Below are positions 13,327-14,717 of a stretch of DNA of 14,717 nucleotides, piece by piece. The stretch is from assembly GCA_934654795.1 (NCBI GenBank), contig CAKUGT010000031.1, positions 1-14,717 on the forward strand, written 5' to 3'. Both the position numbers and the translations under genes were made by a program. Within the stretch, counting starts at the first letter, position 1. Each line of letters opens with the position of its first letter. The notes under the pieces were generated by a model. The model made no database searches and was not told where the DNA came from. It saw only the letters and a list, made by a program, of their open reading frames with translations. This stretch comes from an uncultured Collinsella sp. (GTDB taxonomy: Bacteria > Actinomycetota > Coriobacteriia > Coriobacteriales > Coriobacteriaceae).

Positions 13327-14717
13327 ATGGCTACGTTCTTTCCCGGTGAGTCCCACACGTTTTCGGAGTATCTGCTGGTCCCTGGCTATTCGTCCTCGCA
13401 GTGCATCCCCAATAACGTCTCTCTTAAGACGCCGCTAACCCGCTTTAAGCGCGGTGAGAAGCCGGCAATCACCCTGAACATCCCCATGGTTTCCGCCATC
13501 ATGCAGTCCGTCTCGGGCGTCGACATGGGTGTCGCGCTCGCTACCGAGGGTGGCCTGTCCTTCATTTACGGTTCCCAGAGCGCCGAGTCTGAGGCCGCTA
13601 TGGTCAAGGCCGTCAAGGATCACAAGGCCGGCTTCGTTCAGTCCGATTCCACGCTGACCCCCGACATGACCATGGAGCAGGTCATCGAGCTCAAGGAGAA
13701 GACCGGTCACTCCACCATGCCGGTCACCGACGACGGCACTCCCAAGGGCAAGCTCCTGGGCATCGTCACCAGCCGTGACTATCGTCCCAGCCGCGATGAC
13801 CACCAGAAGAAGGTCTCCGAGTTCATGACCCCGCGTGAGCAGCTCATCGTGGGCGACAAGAACATCAGCCTCAAGGTTGCCAACGACGTCATTTGGGACA
13901 ACAAGCTCAACGCTCTGCCTATCGTCGACGACAATGATCACCTCATGGGCATCGTCTTCCGCAAGGACTACGACAGCCACAAGACCAACCCCAACGAGTT
14001 GCTCGATAACGACAAGCGCTACATGGTCGGCGCCGGTATCAACACCCGCGACTATGCCGAGCGCGTGCCGCTGCTCATCGAGGCCGGTGCCGACGTCCTG
14101 TGCATCGACTCCTCCGAGGGCTTCAGCGAGTGGCAGAAGCGCACCATCGAGTGGATCCGCGCCAACTACGGCGAGGACGTCAAGGTCGGTGCCGGTAACG
14201 TTGTCGACGCCGAGGGCTTCCGCTTCCTGGCCGACTGCGGTGCCGACTTCATCAAGGTCGGTATCGGCGGCGGTTCCATCTGCATTACCCGCGAGACCAA
14301 GGGCATCGGCCGTGGCCAGGCCACCGCGCTGATTGACGTCTGCCGCGCTCGCGACGAGTACTACGAGGAGACCGGTGTTTACGTGCCCGTGTGCTCCGAC
14401 GGCGGCATCGTCTACGACTACCACATGACGCTCGCCCTTGCCATGGGCGCCGACTTTATGATGCTGGGCCGTTACTTCGCCCGCTTTGACGAGAGCCCGA
14501 CCGAGCGTGTCAATGTGAACGGTCAGTACATGAAGGAGTACTGGGGCGAGGGTTCTGCGCGTGCCCGCAACTGGCAGCGCTACGACCTGGGCGGCGCCGC
14601 GAAGCTCAGCTTCGTCGAGGGCGTCGATTCCTACGTTCCCTACGCCGGCTCCCTCAAGGACGGCGTGGGCGGCACGCTCTACAAGGTCAAGTCCACGATG
14701 TGCAACTGCGGCGCCCT
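13327..14717 (+). CDS. guaB: IMP dehydrogenase (3' end beyond the window)
   Basis: This enzyme oxidises IMP to XMP with NAD, the first committed step of GMP synthesis. The first 463 codons are present, so roughly the last 40 of about 500 residues are missing. The TIM-barrel core is interrupted by two CBS domains (about 100-225). The catalytic loop is [20 protein letters not shown] with C319; the monovalent-cation loop glycines precede it. The mobile flap carries the Arg-Tyr pair R418-Y419 in [16 protein letters not shown] (357-366) is part of the IMP-binding region. The loop sequence and exact numbering match the Tritrichomonas foetus type of IMPDH rather than the commoner GPGSICTTR bacterial form. 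The ATG has AAGGAG four bases upstream. Codon use is more C/G-biased and regular than in the operon, in keeping with high expression. Confidence 0.95.
   Translation, partial: MATFFPGESHTFSEYLLVPGYSSSQCIPNNVSLKTPLTRFKRGEKPAITLNIPMVSAIMQSVSGVDMGVALATEGGLSFIYGSQSAESEAAMVKAVKDHKAGFVQSDSTLTPDMTMEQVIELKEKTGHSTMPVTDDGTPKGKLLGIVTSRDYRPSRDDHQKKVSEFMTPREQLIVGDKNISLKVANDVIWDNKLNALPIVDDNDHLMGIVFRKDYDSHKTNPNELLDNDKRYMVGAGINTRDYAERVPLLIEAGADVLCIDSSEGFSEWQKRTIEWIRANYGEDVKVGAGNVVDAEGFRFLADCGADFIKVGIGGGSICITRETKGIGRGQATALIDVCRARDEYYEETGVYVPVCSDGGIVYDYHMTLALAMGADFMMLGRYFARFDESPTERVNVNGQYMKEYWGEGSARARNWQRYDLGGAAKLSFVEGVDSYVPYAGSLKDGVGGTLYKVKSTMCNCGA

Noticed and set aside
13435..14424. 329-codon open frame on the - strand
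   Set aside because: It is a shadow of guaB; Val/Asp/Gly-rich low-complexity translation.

Overview
The window looks like chromosomal DNA from a high-G+C, monoderm gut actinobacterium of the Coriobacteriia, most likely Collinsella or a close relative. This is inferred from G/C-rich third codon positions, strong GGAGG-type ribosome sites with frequent GTG/TTG starts, and the protein types. No rRNA or other phylogenetic marker was used.

Positions 1-266 are non-coding leader with a promoter-like stretch. Positions 267-11362 hold eight tightly packed + strand genes that overlap or nearly touch, which indicates one transcript of about 11 kb. The first five match a Pel-type exopolysaccharide machine in the pelD-pelE-pelADA-pelF-pelG order known from Gram-positive Pel clusters. 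They encode a membrane c-di-GMP receptor scaffold (PelD) with a fused, apparently inactive SDR domain, a TPR membrane partner (PelE), a membrane-anchored polysaccharide deacetylase, the GT4 glycosyltransferase PelF and the transporter-like PelG. The next three encode a CotH-kinase lipoprotein, a VTC-type polyphosphate polymerase domain protein and a DUF4956 membrane protein. Outer-membrane export parts (PelB, PelC) are absent, as expected for a monoderm. A hydrolase-type PelA and a sugar epimerase are also absent from the window.

Downstream, 11363-11569 is non-coding with a 10-bp hairpin and small inverted repeats. A shortened, degenerate member of the Cys/Met-metabolism PLP-enzyme family (11570-12562) follows. 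Between it and a convergent gene lies a long, nearly perfect imperfect palindrome (12569-12746), either a mobile or repetitive palindromic element or a structured RNA. A short ModE-type winged-helix regulator (- strand, 12786-13133) is divergent from guaB (13327 to the window end, 3' truncated). Their shared intergenic region carries a GTTTGC-N3-GCAAAC dyad, two promoter-like -10 elements and a foldable guaB leader.

How the genes may work together (inference): c-di-GMP bound at the PelD I-site would switch on PelF. The polymer of N-acetylhexosamine would pass through PelG and be deacetylated outside by the PelADA-like enzyme. The CotH-VTC-DUF4956 genes, apparently co-transcribed, would add a phosphate-related step such as surface phosphorylation or a polyphosphate partner polymer. 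That last link is the least understood and most interesting part of the window.
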